Assembly: GCA_010909165.1 (NCBI GenBank)
Contig: MU008193.1
Coordinates: 186,001-250,000 of the forward strand
DNA length: 64,000 nt
Source: Anthoceros angustus
Lineage: Eukaryota; Streptophyta; Anthocerotopsida; Anthocerotales; Anthocerotaceae
Direction of reading: 5' to 3'
Below the pieces are notes generated by a model that had not been told where the DNA came from, ran no database searches, and worked only from the letters and a program-made list of their open reading frames with translations. Shown here piece by piece: positions 1 to 9,629 of this stretch. The number at the start of each line of letters is the position of its first letter. The stretch's first letter is position 1. The translations under genes and the position numbers were made by a program.

Positions 1-1402
1 GCGCCCTCTTGATGAAATGTAAGCAATGTTGGTTTAAGGTCTTGGTGTTTGGAATGAGCACGGGGTTTGGGGGTACCATCCAAAGGTAAGTCTAGACATG
101 CTTTGTCACAGAGAAGCTAAGAAGACCACTGTTGCCTAGATGTGTGGCCGATCCGCAAGGGTGGTGGAAAGCAAGGGAGGGAGCCTTGAGGTCTCCTTGG
201 AGGGAGTTTCCAAGGTCAAGAGGAAGGGGTTGTGAAGCCGGGAGGCTGTCCACTCTTCCTCATTCCCTTCAGCTAGTCTAGTACTCACCTTGTGTTTTGA
301 GTTTGTGTGTTGGAGGTGGTGTTTGGGAGAAGAGAGGCGGGAGCCTGTGTGAGGAGAAGACAAGGCGGGAGCCTGTGTGTGGAGGAGAAGTCAAGGAAAA
401 GTCAAGTGAGTTGGAGGCCGTGGGCTTGTGTGTTTGGAAAATGAGAGGAAAAGTGAACTGTGAGAGAAGTGGAGAATGGACATGGAGAGTTGCTGATTGG
501 CTGTTTGAGAGGAGTAAGAAGGACTGGAGAAGTCTGTAAGTGATGTTTGTGTTGCTGAAGAGAGTGAGTGGAGGTTGAAGATCCCGTGAGTGGATGAGAC
601 GGAATGATTAAGGTAGAACAAGTATTTTGAGAGTTGGTGAAGTGCTGTAAGGGCCTGGATGAGAACCTTGTAAGGACTGGAGAGGTCTGAGCTGGAAAGT
701 GGAGATTGAATGGGGCGTGAGGTGTGAGAACAAGGAGAGTTGAAGAGAGTTGCTGGGAAACTTGGAGAGTGTGGGGAGGATCATGAGGCACCTCAAGGGG
801 CTGTGAGAGCTGGAGAGGTCTGTATGGAGCTTGGAAGGTGAGTGAAAAGGCTGGAGGAGAGACAAGGAAGTCTCAAGAAGTGCAAGAGAAAGGGGTAGTT
901 TGTGTGAGCAACCCTTTAAGTGAGTTGTCCTAGGTTTAGGTTTAGAGATTAGGGTTAGGGCTGCTTAGGTTGTCCATAAATAGTGTGTGAAAAGGTGACA
1001 CGTGGCTAACTCGATTGGTGGATCTAACTTTGTGGATAGATAAGAGAGAGGGTGTCCAACCTTATCCACTTGGATCCCAAGTGGGTCCCACCTTCTATTA
1101 ATAGCCGACTGATCCCAAGGTGGACCCCACTCGCTAAAATAGAGGGTGGTTGCTAAGATAGCAACCGGCCGTGCTGCTAAGGTAGCAGCGTGGCTAAGAT
1201 AGCCATGTGTCCGAGTGTTGTTAGGATAGTAGCTGTCTCAGAATCGCTAGATGTTTTGGTGTGTCCGTGTTTGGTTGGATTGGCTATGTTTTGGTTGTCT
1301 TGACACGAAATCACTCCCTTGGGTACGAATCTCAAGTCTACAACGATAAAGAGGGTAAATGTGGCCTCTTTGTGACCACTTGGTTTAGAAAATCACTCCA
1401 CA
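1..1402 (+). repeat. 5' LTR of the gypsy element (3' two thirds)
   Basis: It is the same sequence as 10400-11829, with small indels. It ends ...CCACA just before the primer site, matching the TGTGG...CCACA ends of the 3' LTR. It includes a run of short hairpins (1148-1205) built on a GCTAAGATAGC theme. Confidence 0.85.
1148..1205. other. three adjacent short hairpins in the LTR
   Basis: Three perfect inverted repeats follow one another: 1148-1166 (8-bp stems, AGA loop), 1173-1189 (7-bp stems, AGG loop) and 1191-1205 (6-bp stems, AGA loop). All share a CTAAG-type centre. The same theme recurs in the other LTR copies and inside the element. Confidence 0.7.
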
Positions 1403-1405
1403 TTT

Positions 1406-1423
1406 TGGCGCCGTTGCCGGGGA
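1406..1423 (+). other. primer binding site, tRNA-Asp
   Basis: TGGCGCCGTTGCCGGGGA is complementary to the 3' end of plant tRNA-Asp, a primer used by many plant Ty3/gypsy elements. It lies 3 bp after the LTR end. A mutated second copy lies at 3136-3152, inside the tandem duplication. Confidence 0.9.
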
Positions 1424-1911
1424 GTGTCATTGTTGTCAAGACCTTAGAGTAGACTAACCTTGTCTAGTAGTGTATTAGGAGTCTTGAGTGTGATACATGG
1501 ATGCTACCCATTGAGTCTGAAAGTTCCGACTCCAGCCGTGAAGAGAAGACTCCAGCAAGAAGACAACGTCAAGCCGTGGAGCGAGGCTAAGGGTCGCATC
1601 GAGAGCCGAGGAGAGCACAGCAGCAACGACTGAGGAGCCAAGAAGCAAGCAACAGTCGCCTAGGACCGATGACCATCCTTGTCTTCGACCTCCGTCGAAC
1701 TTGTGCACCGTGAACTCAAAGAACTTTTGGACAGTATGCTAAGAGATCCTGCTAGACCAACAATCGCGTTGCGATAGTGACGACGTCATGGCGACTTCAG
1801 CCTTTTGCAATAACTACAGCCCATACCCACCGTATGGAGAGAAGAAGGTATGAAGATCCGACGAGTTTGTTGAACGCTTTGAGCAACTAACCATTGCAAA
1901 TCGTGAACTGG

Positions 1912-3640
1912 GATCCGCAAGGGTGGTGGAAAGCAAGGGAGGGAGCCTTGAGGTCTCCTTGGAGGGAGTTTCAAGGTCAAGAGGAAGGGGTTGTGAGCCG
2001 GGAGGCTGTCCAGACTCTTCCTCATTCCCTTCAGCTAGTCTAGTACTCACCTTGTGTTTTGAGTTTTCGTGTGTTGGAGGTGGTGTTTGGGAGAGAGGCG
2101 GGAGCCTGTGTGTGGAGGAGAAGACAAGGAGCCTGTGTGTGTGGAGGAGAAGAAGGGTATGAAGATCCGTGAGTGGAGGCCGTGGGCTTGTGTGTTTGGA
2201 AAATGAGAGGAAAAGTGAGCTGTGAGAGAAGTGGAGAATCTGGACATGGAGAGTTGCTGATTGGCTGTTTGAGAGGAGTAAGAAGGACTGGAGAGTCTAA
2301 GTGATGTTTGTGTTCTTGAAGAGAGGCTGTGAGTGGAGGTTGAAGATCCGTGAGTGGATGAGACGGAATGATTGCGGAGGTGAACAAGTATTTTGAGAGT
2401 TGGTGAAGTCTGTAAGGGCCTGGATGAGAACCTTGTAAGGAGGCTGGAGAGGTCAGAAAGTGGAGATTGAATGGGTGAGGTGTGAGAACAAGGAGAGTTG
2501 AAGAGTTCTGGGAGACTTGGAGAGTGTGGGGAGGGGCTGCGAGAGGCACCTCAAGGGGCTGAGAGCCTGGAGAGGTCATGGAGCTTGGAAGGTGAGCTGC
2601 TGGAGGAGAGAGAAGTCAAGAAGTCTGCAGAGAAAGGGGTAGTTGTGTGAGCAACCCTTTATCGTTGTCCTAGGTTTAGGTTTAGAGATTAGGGTTAGGG
2701 CCGGCTTAGGTTGTCCATAAATAGTGTGTGGAAAAGGTGACACGTGGCTAACTCGATTGGTGGATCTAACTTTGTGGATAGATAAGAGAGAGGGTGTCAA
2801 CCTTATCCACTTGGATCCCAAGTGGGTCCCACCTTCTATTAATAGCCGACTGATCCCAAGGTGGACCCCACTGCTAAAATAGAGGGTGGTTGCTAAGATA
2901 GCAAGATTCGTCTGCTAAGGTAGCAACAGGTCGCGTGGCTAAGATAGCCATGTGTCCGAGTGTTGTTAATGCTGATGGCTAGATGTTTTGGTGTGTCTGT
3001 TTGGTTGGATTGGCTATGTTTTGGTTGTCTTGACACGAAATCACTCCCTTGGGTACGAATCTCAAGTCTACAACGATAAAGAGGGTAAATGTGGCCTCTT
3101 TGTGACCACTTGGTTTAGAAAATCACTCCACATTTTGGCGCCGCTGTCGGGAGTGTCATTGTTGTCAAGACCTTAGAGTAGACTAACCTTGTCTAGTAGT
3201 GTATTAGGAGTCTTGAGTGTGATACATGGATGCTACCCATTGAGTCTGAAAGTTCCGACTCAAGTGAAGAGAAGACTCAAAGAAGAAGACAACGCCAAGC
3301 CGTGGAGCGAGGCTAAGGGTCGCATCGAGAGCCGAGGAGAGCACAGCAGCAACGACTGAGGAGCCAAGAAGCAAGCAACAGTCGCTAGGACCGATGACCA
3401 TCCTTGTCTTCGACCTCCGTCCGAACTTGTGCACCGTGAACTCAAAGAACTTTTGGACAGTATGCTAAGAGATCCTGCTAGACCAACAATCGCGTTGCGA
3501 TAGTGACGACGTCATGGCGACTTCAGCCTTTTGCAATAACTACAGCCCATACCCACCGTATGGAGAGAAGAAGGTATGAAGATCCGACGAGTTTGTTGAA
3601 CGCTTTGAGCAACTAACCATTGCAAATCGTGAACTGGGAT
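1912..3640 (+). repeat. tandem duplication A: second copy of LTR 3' part plus leader and gag start
   Basis: This stretch repeats about 150-1911: the LTR from GATCCGCAAGG onward, the primer site, the leader and the start of gag. The element therefore carries LTR-leader-LTR-leader-gag. The joint sits at GGATCCGCA (1911), which resembles both GATCCGCA at 150 and GGATCTGCA at 3637, giving about 8 bp of shared sequence. The copies differ by substitutions and many 1-5 bp indels. Confidence 0.85.
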
Positions 3641-4760
3641 CTGCAGCAGATTCACTCTTCTACGGAGTTCTTCATGGAGGGCCAGCCAAGTGGTACAAGA
3701 GGGAGTACCTCAAGGCATCAAGACCCCAAAGAACCTTCAACGAATCAAGAAAGCCTTTTGTGAGAGGTCTGGGAATAGATGTAGAAGGCTACGTGTTGTC
3801 AAAGTTGGAGTTTTGAGGAGAAGAAGGAAGGAGACCTTGCAAGCTTATGTTGAGAGGTTTCTTAACTTGCGTGATCGTAGTGGTCCTCACTGACGATGTG
3901 CCATTCGGTGGTTGCTAAGGGGGTTCCGAGATGGGCCGACATGTGAGGCGCAAGCGAGAAGGACGAGAGACAAGGCCATCAAGGCGGCACTCAACTACGA
4001 AGAATCCAACTCCTTGGACAAGAAGAAGCACAAGAAGGAAAAGAGCAAGAAGAAGAAGTCCAAGCGAGGGAAGAAGGACAAGGGATCTTCGTCGTCGGAG
4101 GAAGAATCTTGAGGAGAGTGACTCCTCTCAAGACGAGACGGAGGACTCTTCCTGAGGATGGCAAAGACGGAGGAAGAATAAGACGAAAGACGCAAGAAGA
4201 AGAAGGTTGACATCGCTAAGAAGAAACCAGAGGCTCGAGGATCAAGGGAGCTGGCCAGGCTAAACAAGAGGTGCTAGTGCTAAGAAGGAAGTGGAACAAG
4301 TCAAGAAGGAGGCTGAAGTCAAGAAGGTGCAACAAAGAAGAAATGAAGATGGAGGAAATGATGAGCAAATTCGAGAAGTTTCACCTCAACGCCGTGAAGG
4401 AGCATGAGAAGAGGAGAGCCGCATCCAAAGGCTCGGCTAACCTGCTTTTGTTCCACTTGTGGCCAGCCACACTAAGTCCAACTCATGTGGCCAAGGTGCA
4501 CATGCTCGCCACGAGGAGGAGGAAGAGGATCGCTGGAGGATACCTACGGATCCGGAGGTTTCCAGGACAACAAGATTCTCAAGACCGCCCATCCGCCGAT
4601 GCGCGAAATTCCATGTATTCAGAATAACCAAGTGCCTGTGGTTGCTAACCAAGCAACGGTGTGGTTCGCTACAATCAGAGGGGCTTTGGTCATTATGCAA
4701 TAGTCGCTCATCGCAACAAGACAGCCAATGGTGACTACGAACTACCGTGCAAGACCGCAA
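3544..4760 (+). pseudogene. gypsy gag (broken)
   Basis: Retrotransposon capsid-type coding sequence in several frames. From about 3577 one frame reads FVERFEQLTIANRELGSAAD and then GGPAKWYKREYL, a typical plant Ty3/gypsy gag pattern. Near 3836 another frame reads ETLQAYVERFLNLRDR, the conserved helix of gag. A Lys/Glu/Ser-rich stretch (about 4010-4260) and a degenerate zinc-knuckle-like NQRGFGHYA (about 4670) follow. Several frameshifts separate these blocks, so no full-length Gag can be made as the sequence stands. Confidence 0.7.
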
Positions 4761-5539
4761 ACAACAATGTGGTCATGTAGCGGGAGTGTCACTTGCCCAA
4801 ACCTGGAAGTGCTCAATTGCTCAACCACCTGATGAGTTCAAGCAAGATCTCAAGGAGCCGGCCATGCACGTGGAGGATGCCCTTATGGTCGCTTTGGGAG
4901 GATGCGAAGCCATGGTGTTGCGGGAGCTAGATGGACTGGGGGGGGGAGACTACTACGAGAGGCTGCAGCCATGGTCATGCGCACTAGGAGTGAAAAGCGA
5001 GGAAGCTGGAGGAAGAAGAAAGAGACGGAGGTGGAATCACCACAAAGTCAAGAGAGCACCAAGCCCTGGAGGGAACGGATCCGAGGAGACACTTGAGAAG
5101 GAGAACCCCGAGAAGGAAGAATCAAGGAGTGAATCGCCTGGGGCCATGCCGGAGAAAAGAAGTTCCAAAGAAAAGGGAGAGGAAACCCGAGTTTCCACCG
5201 GACGGCGCCGGAAGTCATGGAGATGATAGAGGAGGAATTGACCAAGACAAACAAATCCGAGCTCGTGATCCGAGACCGCAGAAGTCCTCTCGGCAACCGC
5301 CGCTAAGGCGGCTAAGAACAGCAACCGCCGACGTTGTTGCTAAGGGGCAACCGCGATGGAAGAAGGAGGGACCGATCGAGGACCATTTAACCTTGTCAAG
5401 CCATCATGGATCAGCAATTTGCCATCACGCTTTGGTCAACTATTGAAGGACAACCAAGTACAGCAACAAGTTCGGAGGGCCTTGCAAGAAGCGCAACCCA
5501 AGAGGAAGAGGCGATTGCCCAAGCCAGACCAAGGGTGCC

Positions 5540-5870
5540 GACCCTACCAACCTAGTGTCCATGATAGACCAAGGCCGGAGTCGCAAGTGGAGATCGGGTC
5601 GTGTCATCAAGCGGGTTCCCTTGGATACCGGATCCGGGGTGAACATCATGACGGAAGGATAGCGAGGAAGCTTGGGTTGACATTGAGCATACCACCAAGG
5701 TCGAGATTGGTGACATGTCAAAAATGCACTGTGGGAGAATCAAGGAGTAACCACCATCATAGGGACCATTCCCTATCTCATGGACTATGTGGTTATCCAA
5801 GACAAGGCGCCTGTGGTACATCCTATTGGGAAGGACCGTCAGATGGCTCAAGATGCAAGATGACTTGGGA
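5540..5870 (+). pseudogene. aspartic protease, copy 1
   Basis: The frame with RVPLDTGSGVNIMTEGIARK (from about 5612) contains the retroviral-type aspartic protease motif DTG at about 5624. In the element this domain follows gag. Frame breaks lie on both sides. Confidence 0.75.
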
Positions 5871-6389
5871 GGAAGTCATGGGAAGAAGAAAGAGACGGAG
5901 GTGGAATCACCACAAAGTCCAAGAGAGCACTCCAAGCCCGGAGGGAACGGATCCGAGGAGACACTTGAGAAGGAGAACCCCGAAGGAAGAATCAAGGAGT
6001 GAATCGCCTGGGGCCATGCCGGAGAAAAGAAGTTCCAAAGAAAAGGGAGAGGAAACCCGAGTTTCCACCGGACGTCGGAAGTCATGGAGATGATAGAGGA
6101 GGAATTGACCAAGACAACAAAGCTCGTGATCCCGAGACCGCAGAAGTCCTCCGAGTTAGCAACCGCCGCTATAAGCAACCGCCGACGTTGTTGCTAAGGG
6201 AGCAACCGCGATCGCTGGGAAGAAGGAGGACCGATCGAGGACCATTTAACCTTGCCAAGCCATCATGGATCAGCAATTTGCCATCACGCTTTGGTCAACT
6301 ATTGAAGGACAACCCGGCACAGCAACAAGTTCGAGGGCCTTGCAAGAAGCGCAACCCAAGAGGAAGAGGCGATTGCCCAAGCCAGACCA

Positions 6390-6727
6390 AGGTGCAATTT
6401 ACAACAACCTAGTGTCCATGATAGACCAAGGCCGGAGTCGCAAGTGGAGATCACCGTCATCAAGCGGGTTCCCTTGGATACCGGATCCGGGGTGAACATC
6501 ATGACGGAAGGGATAGCGAGGAAGCTTGGGTTGACATTGAGCATACCACCAAGGTCGAGATTGGTGACATGTCAAAAATGCACTGGGAGAATCAAGGAGT
6601 AACCACCATCATAGGGACCATTCCCTATCTCATGGACTATGTGGTTATCCAAGACAAGGCGCCTGTGGCAACATCCTATTGGGAAGGACCTCAGATGGCT
6701 CAAGATGCAAGATGACTTGGGAGGAAG
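6390..6727 (+). pseudogene. aspartic protease, copy 2
   Basis: Same domain as at 5540-5870, with DTG at about 6477. The preceding EITVIKRVP-like reading is better preserved here than in copy 1. Downstream of this copy the sequence continues into the pre-integrase linker. Confidence 0.75.
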
Positions 6728-7179
6728 GAAGTGGCTTTTAAGCCAATGGATTGGGACCCCAAGACAAGGAGGGCCGAATTTGTTTGAGTTGGAGCAGGAT
6801 ACCACTGTGGGGAGACTCCTACAAGAACGGAAGGATACACATCACCGGAGAAACATCCGACTGGAGGAAGAAGGAGGAAATTGGACAAGTTTCCTTTTGC
6901 ACATATCGCATGGTCGGATGAGGAGGAGGAGTATAGGAGGGACATCCTTACTCTCAATTTAGTGGACCGCTTTGGTTTCATGGAGGACTGCACTGGAGGA
7001 GAAAAGAATCTGCTAACGAGGTTGCTAAGGAAGCAATGGATTCTGGCGGTTGCTAAGGAAGGATCGAGACAACACAGCTGAAAGGGAAGCCCTTGGGATG
7101 GTGTATTCAACGGAGAAGGTGGAGTGTGATCAAGAAGATCATTTTCCGGATGAAGCTTTGCCGGAGGAGGATGAGGAGA

Positions 7180-7554
7180 GTGCTAGGCCCAATGCCAAGT
7201 TGACTGGAAACGGAGGTACAGCACCAAATGAGAAGGGGAGGGAGAAGTTTTGCAGGCCAGCCTATGAGGAGGTCTTTCATTTTTTAGCAACAGTCGATAC
7301 ATATGACTGCCAACAAAGAAGAGGTTGTTCCTATACTTCTCCAGACCTGTTGTTAAGCGCGGAGACAAGCTGTACAGGGTAGGGCCAGATGGAGTTGAGA
7401 GGTTGTGGGTCAAGGATGGTCAAAGGACCGGGTTCTCCGCCTTGCATGAGGAGGAGGCCGGAGGTCACTATGCCGCCAACGTGACTGTAAGAAGATCTTG
7501 GAGGTGGTATTGGTGGCCAACCTTGCACGCCGATGCTAGGGAGTTCATCAAGCC
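7180..7554 (+). pseudogene. pre-integrase linker and truncated integrase zinc finger (copy 1)
   Basis: Readable blocks are REKFCRPAYEEVFHFL, KRGDKLYRVGPDGVERLWV and LHEEEAGGHYAANVTV. The last holds the two histidine positions of the HHCC integrase zinc finger. The copy is cut at 7554 by duplication C, so the CxxC half is missing. Confidence 0.7.
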
Positions 7555-7559
7555 AGACC

Positions 7560-7900
7560 AAGGGTGCTGACTCCTGATCAACCTAGTGTCCATGATAGAC
7601 CAAGGGCCGGAGCCTGGTGGAGATCGGTCATCAAGCGGGTTCCCTTGGATCTGGATCCGGGGTGAACATCATGACGGAAGGGATAGCGAGGAAGCTTGGG
7701 TTGGACATTGAGCATACCACCAAGGTCGAGATTGGCTGACATGTCAAAAATGCAGCCTGTGGGAGAACTGAAGGGAGTGACCACCATCATAGGGACCATT
7801 CCCTATCTCATGGACTATGTGGTTATCCGGCAAGGCGCCAGTACATCCTATTGGGAAGGACTCATGGCTCAAGATGCAAGATGACTTGGGGAGGAAGGAA
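7560..7900 (+). pseudogene. aspartic protease, copy 3
   Basis: Third protease copy, produced by duplication C. The catalytic motif is destroyed: where copies 1 and 2 read DTG, this copy reads GATCTGGATCC, so Asp-Thr-Gly is lost. Confidence 0.7.
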
Positions 7901-8369
7901 GTGGCTTTTAAGCCAATGGATTGGGACCCCAAGACAAGGAGGGCCGAATTTGTTTGAGTTGGAGCAGGATACCTCTGTGGGGAGACTCCTCTGACGGAAG
8001 GATACATCATTTGGAGAAACATCGACTGGAGGAAGAAGGAGGAAGACAAATTTCCTTTTGCACATATCGCATGGTCGGATGAGGAGGAGTATAGGAGGGA
8101 CATCCCTTACTCCCTCAATTTGGTGGACCGCTTTGGTTTCATGGAGGACTGCACCGTGGAGGTGAGCTAGCGACGCTGCTAACGAGGCGGTTGCTAAGGA
8201 AACAGTGATCTGGCGGTTGCTAAGGAAGGATCGAGACGATCGGCCAGCAGTGAAAGGGAAGCCCTTGGGATGGTGTATTCAATGGAGAAGGTGGAGCGTG
8301 ATCAAGAAGATCATTTTCCGGATGAAGCTTTCTTGCTGGAGGAGGATGAGGAGAGTGCTAGGCCCAATG

Positions 8370-8800
8370 CCAAGTTGACTGGAAACGGAGGTACAGCACC
8401 AAATGAGAAGGGGAGGGAGAAGTTTTGCAGGCCAGCCTATGAGGAGGTCTTTCATTTTTTAGTCGAGATACCACAGACTGTCACATGATGTGAGGTTGTT
8501 CCTATACTTCTCCGCACTGTTAAGCGCGGAGACAAAACTGCAGGTAGGGCGGATGGAGTTGAGAGGTTGTGGGTCAAGGATGGTCAAAGGACCGGGTTCT
8601 CGGCCTTGCATGAGGAGGAGGCTGGAGGTCACTATCGCCAACGTGACTGTAAGAAGATCTTGGAGGCGGGGTATTGGTGGCCAACCTTGCACGATGCTAG
8701 GGAGTTCATCAAGCGTTGTGATGCATGTCAAAGGGTTGGGAAGCCAACTAGGACCACACAAGGGCCATTGGTCCCTATCCTAGCCTTGGCGCCGAGAAGT
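8370..8800 (+). pseudogene. pre-integrase linker and integrase zinc finger (copy 2)
   Basis: Same linker as at 7180. The full zinc finger follows: GGHYRQ... with the histidines, then EFIKRCDACQRVGKPTRTT with the CxxC pair (about 8703-8760). It binds zinc in active integrases. It leads directly into the core domain, with frame breaks. Confidence 0.75.
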
Positions 8801-9593
8801 GGGGATTGACTTCACAATGATTCACCAAGACCAAGGGAGCCGTAATCAATATATTCGTAGCAACGGACTATCACTGCACGCATGGTGGAAGCTCAAGCCT
8901 TGCCCGTGGACACAAAGAATGTGGTGGCTGTTCTGCTTGAGCACATCATCAAGGTACGGTGCCCGTTGAACCGGTTAGCGAGGTACCCATTTCATCAACG
9001 AGGTGATCTCACACATGGTGGAAGTACTTCAACATCAGCCACAGGAAGACCACCCCTACAACCCCAAGGCGAATGGACTCACGGAGAAAGCTAATGGGTT
9101 GCTTTGCGTGATCCTCAACAAGTTGATCATCACCTACACCACACGATTGGGACCGGAAGCTTCACTGCCAGGGCGACAGGATGTGAGAAGGTGACCACAC
9201 AGACCCCTACTACCTCACCTATGGGCACTCACCATCATGCCCATTGAGTTTGAAGTGCCAACGTTGAGAGTCCAGAGCATAAGGAGGATGACGGTGGAGG
9301 AGAGCCGCTTGAGAGGCTCATAGGCTTTGTTCAAGACATGGAGAAAAGGAACAAGCCTTGGCGCCCCTGTAACCAAGAGAAGAGGAAGGAATGGCATGAC
9401 CAAGTTGCAAAAACAAGAGTACGTTGTTCGGGACTTGGCGCTGTCAGATGACACAGTACATGCACTTCGAAGTCGCATCTTAGATGGATGGGTCCCTACA
9501 GTCTTGCAAGTGTTCGACAATGGATCCATACAAAAGAACTTGATGGATTCTACAACCGTGGTCAATGGTTGGCGCGTGAAGAAGTATTATTAA
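8790..9593 (+). pseudogene. integrase core and C-terminal region
   Basis: The core begins with WGIDF (about 8800), holding the first catalytic Asp. The segment that should carry the second Asp reads GTTAGCGAGGTACCC (8974-8988), where the family has S-D-N-G-T, so about four bases are lost and with them the Asp. The block with the catalytic Glu follows (NPKANGLTEKANGL, about 9060). The C-terminal part ends in VNGWRVKKYY at the stop codon 9591-9593. The domain inserts cDNA into the host genome; this copy should be inactive. Confidence 0.8.
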
Positions 9594-9616
9594 TAAGTTG
9601 GCGGGACGCCAACAAA

Positions 9617-9629
9617 TGAGAAGGGAGTA
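9617..9629 (+). other. polypurine tract
   Basis: A purine-rich run ending in GAGAAGGGAG lies directly before the TGTGG start of the 3' LTR, where plus-strand priming occurs in LTR elements. Confidence 0.65.

Larger units (their letters stand above)
5006..6727 (+). repeat. tandem duplication B, covering the protease
   Basis: Two copies, 5006-5875 and 5876-6727, each contain the pre-protease region and the protease. All three boundaries share GAGGAAG (4999, 5869, 6721), 7 bp. The copies differ by substitutions and small indels, so the duplication is old or the indels are sequencing noise. Confidence 0.85.
6383..8714 (+). repeat. tandem duplication C, protease to integrase zinc finger
   Basis: Two copies, about 6383-7554 and 7555-8714, each run from the protease to the integrase zinc finger. 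The joint at 7550 fuses ...GAGTTCATCAAGC to the pre-protease sequence. CAAGC (5 bp) is shared by the three boundaries (6378, 7550, 8710). In the first copy the zinc finger is cut before its two cysteines; the second copy continues with RCDACQRVGKPT. Confidence 0.85.

Noticed and set aside
2040-2579. Ser/His/Pro-rich 179-codon minus-strand ORF in the LTR
   Set aside because: Antisense of purine-rich LTR DNA; the same ORF is broken at different places in the other LTR copies.
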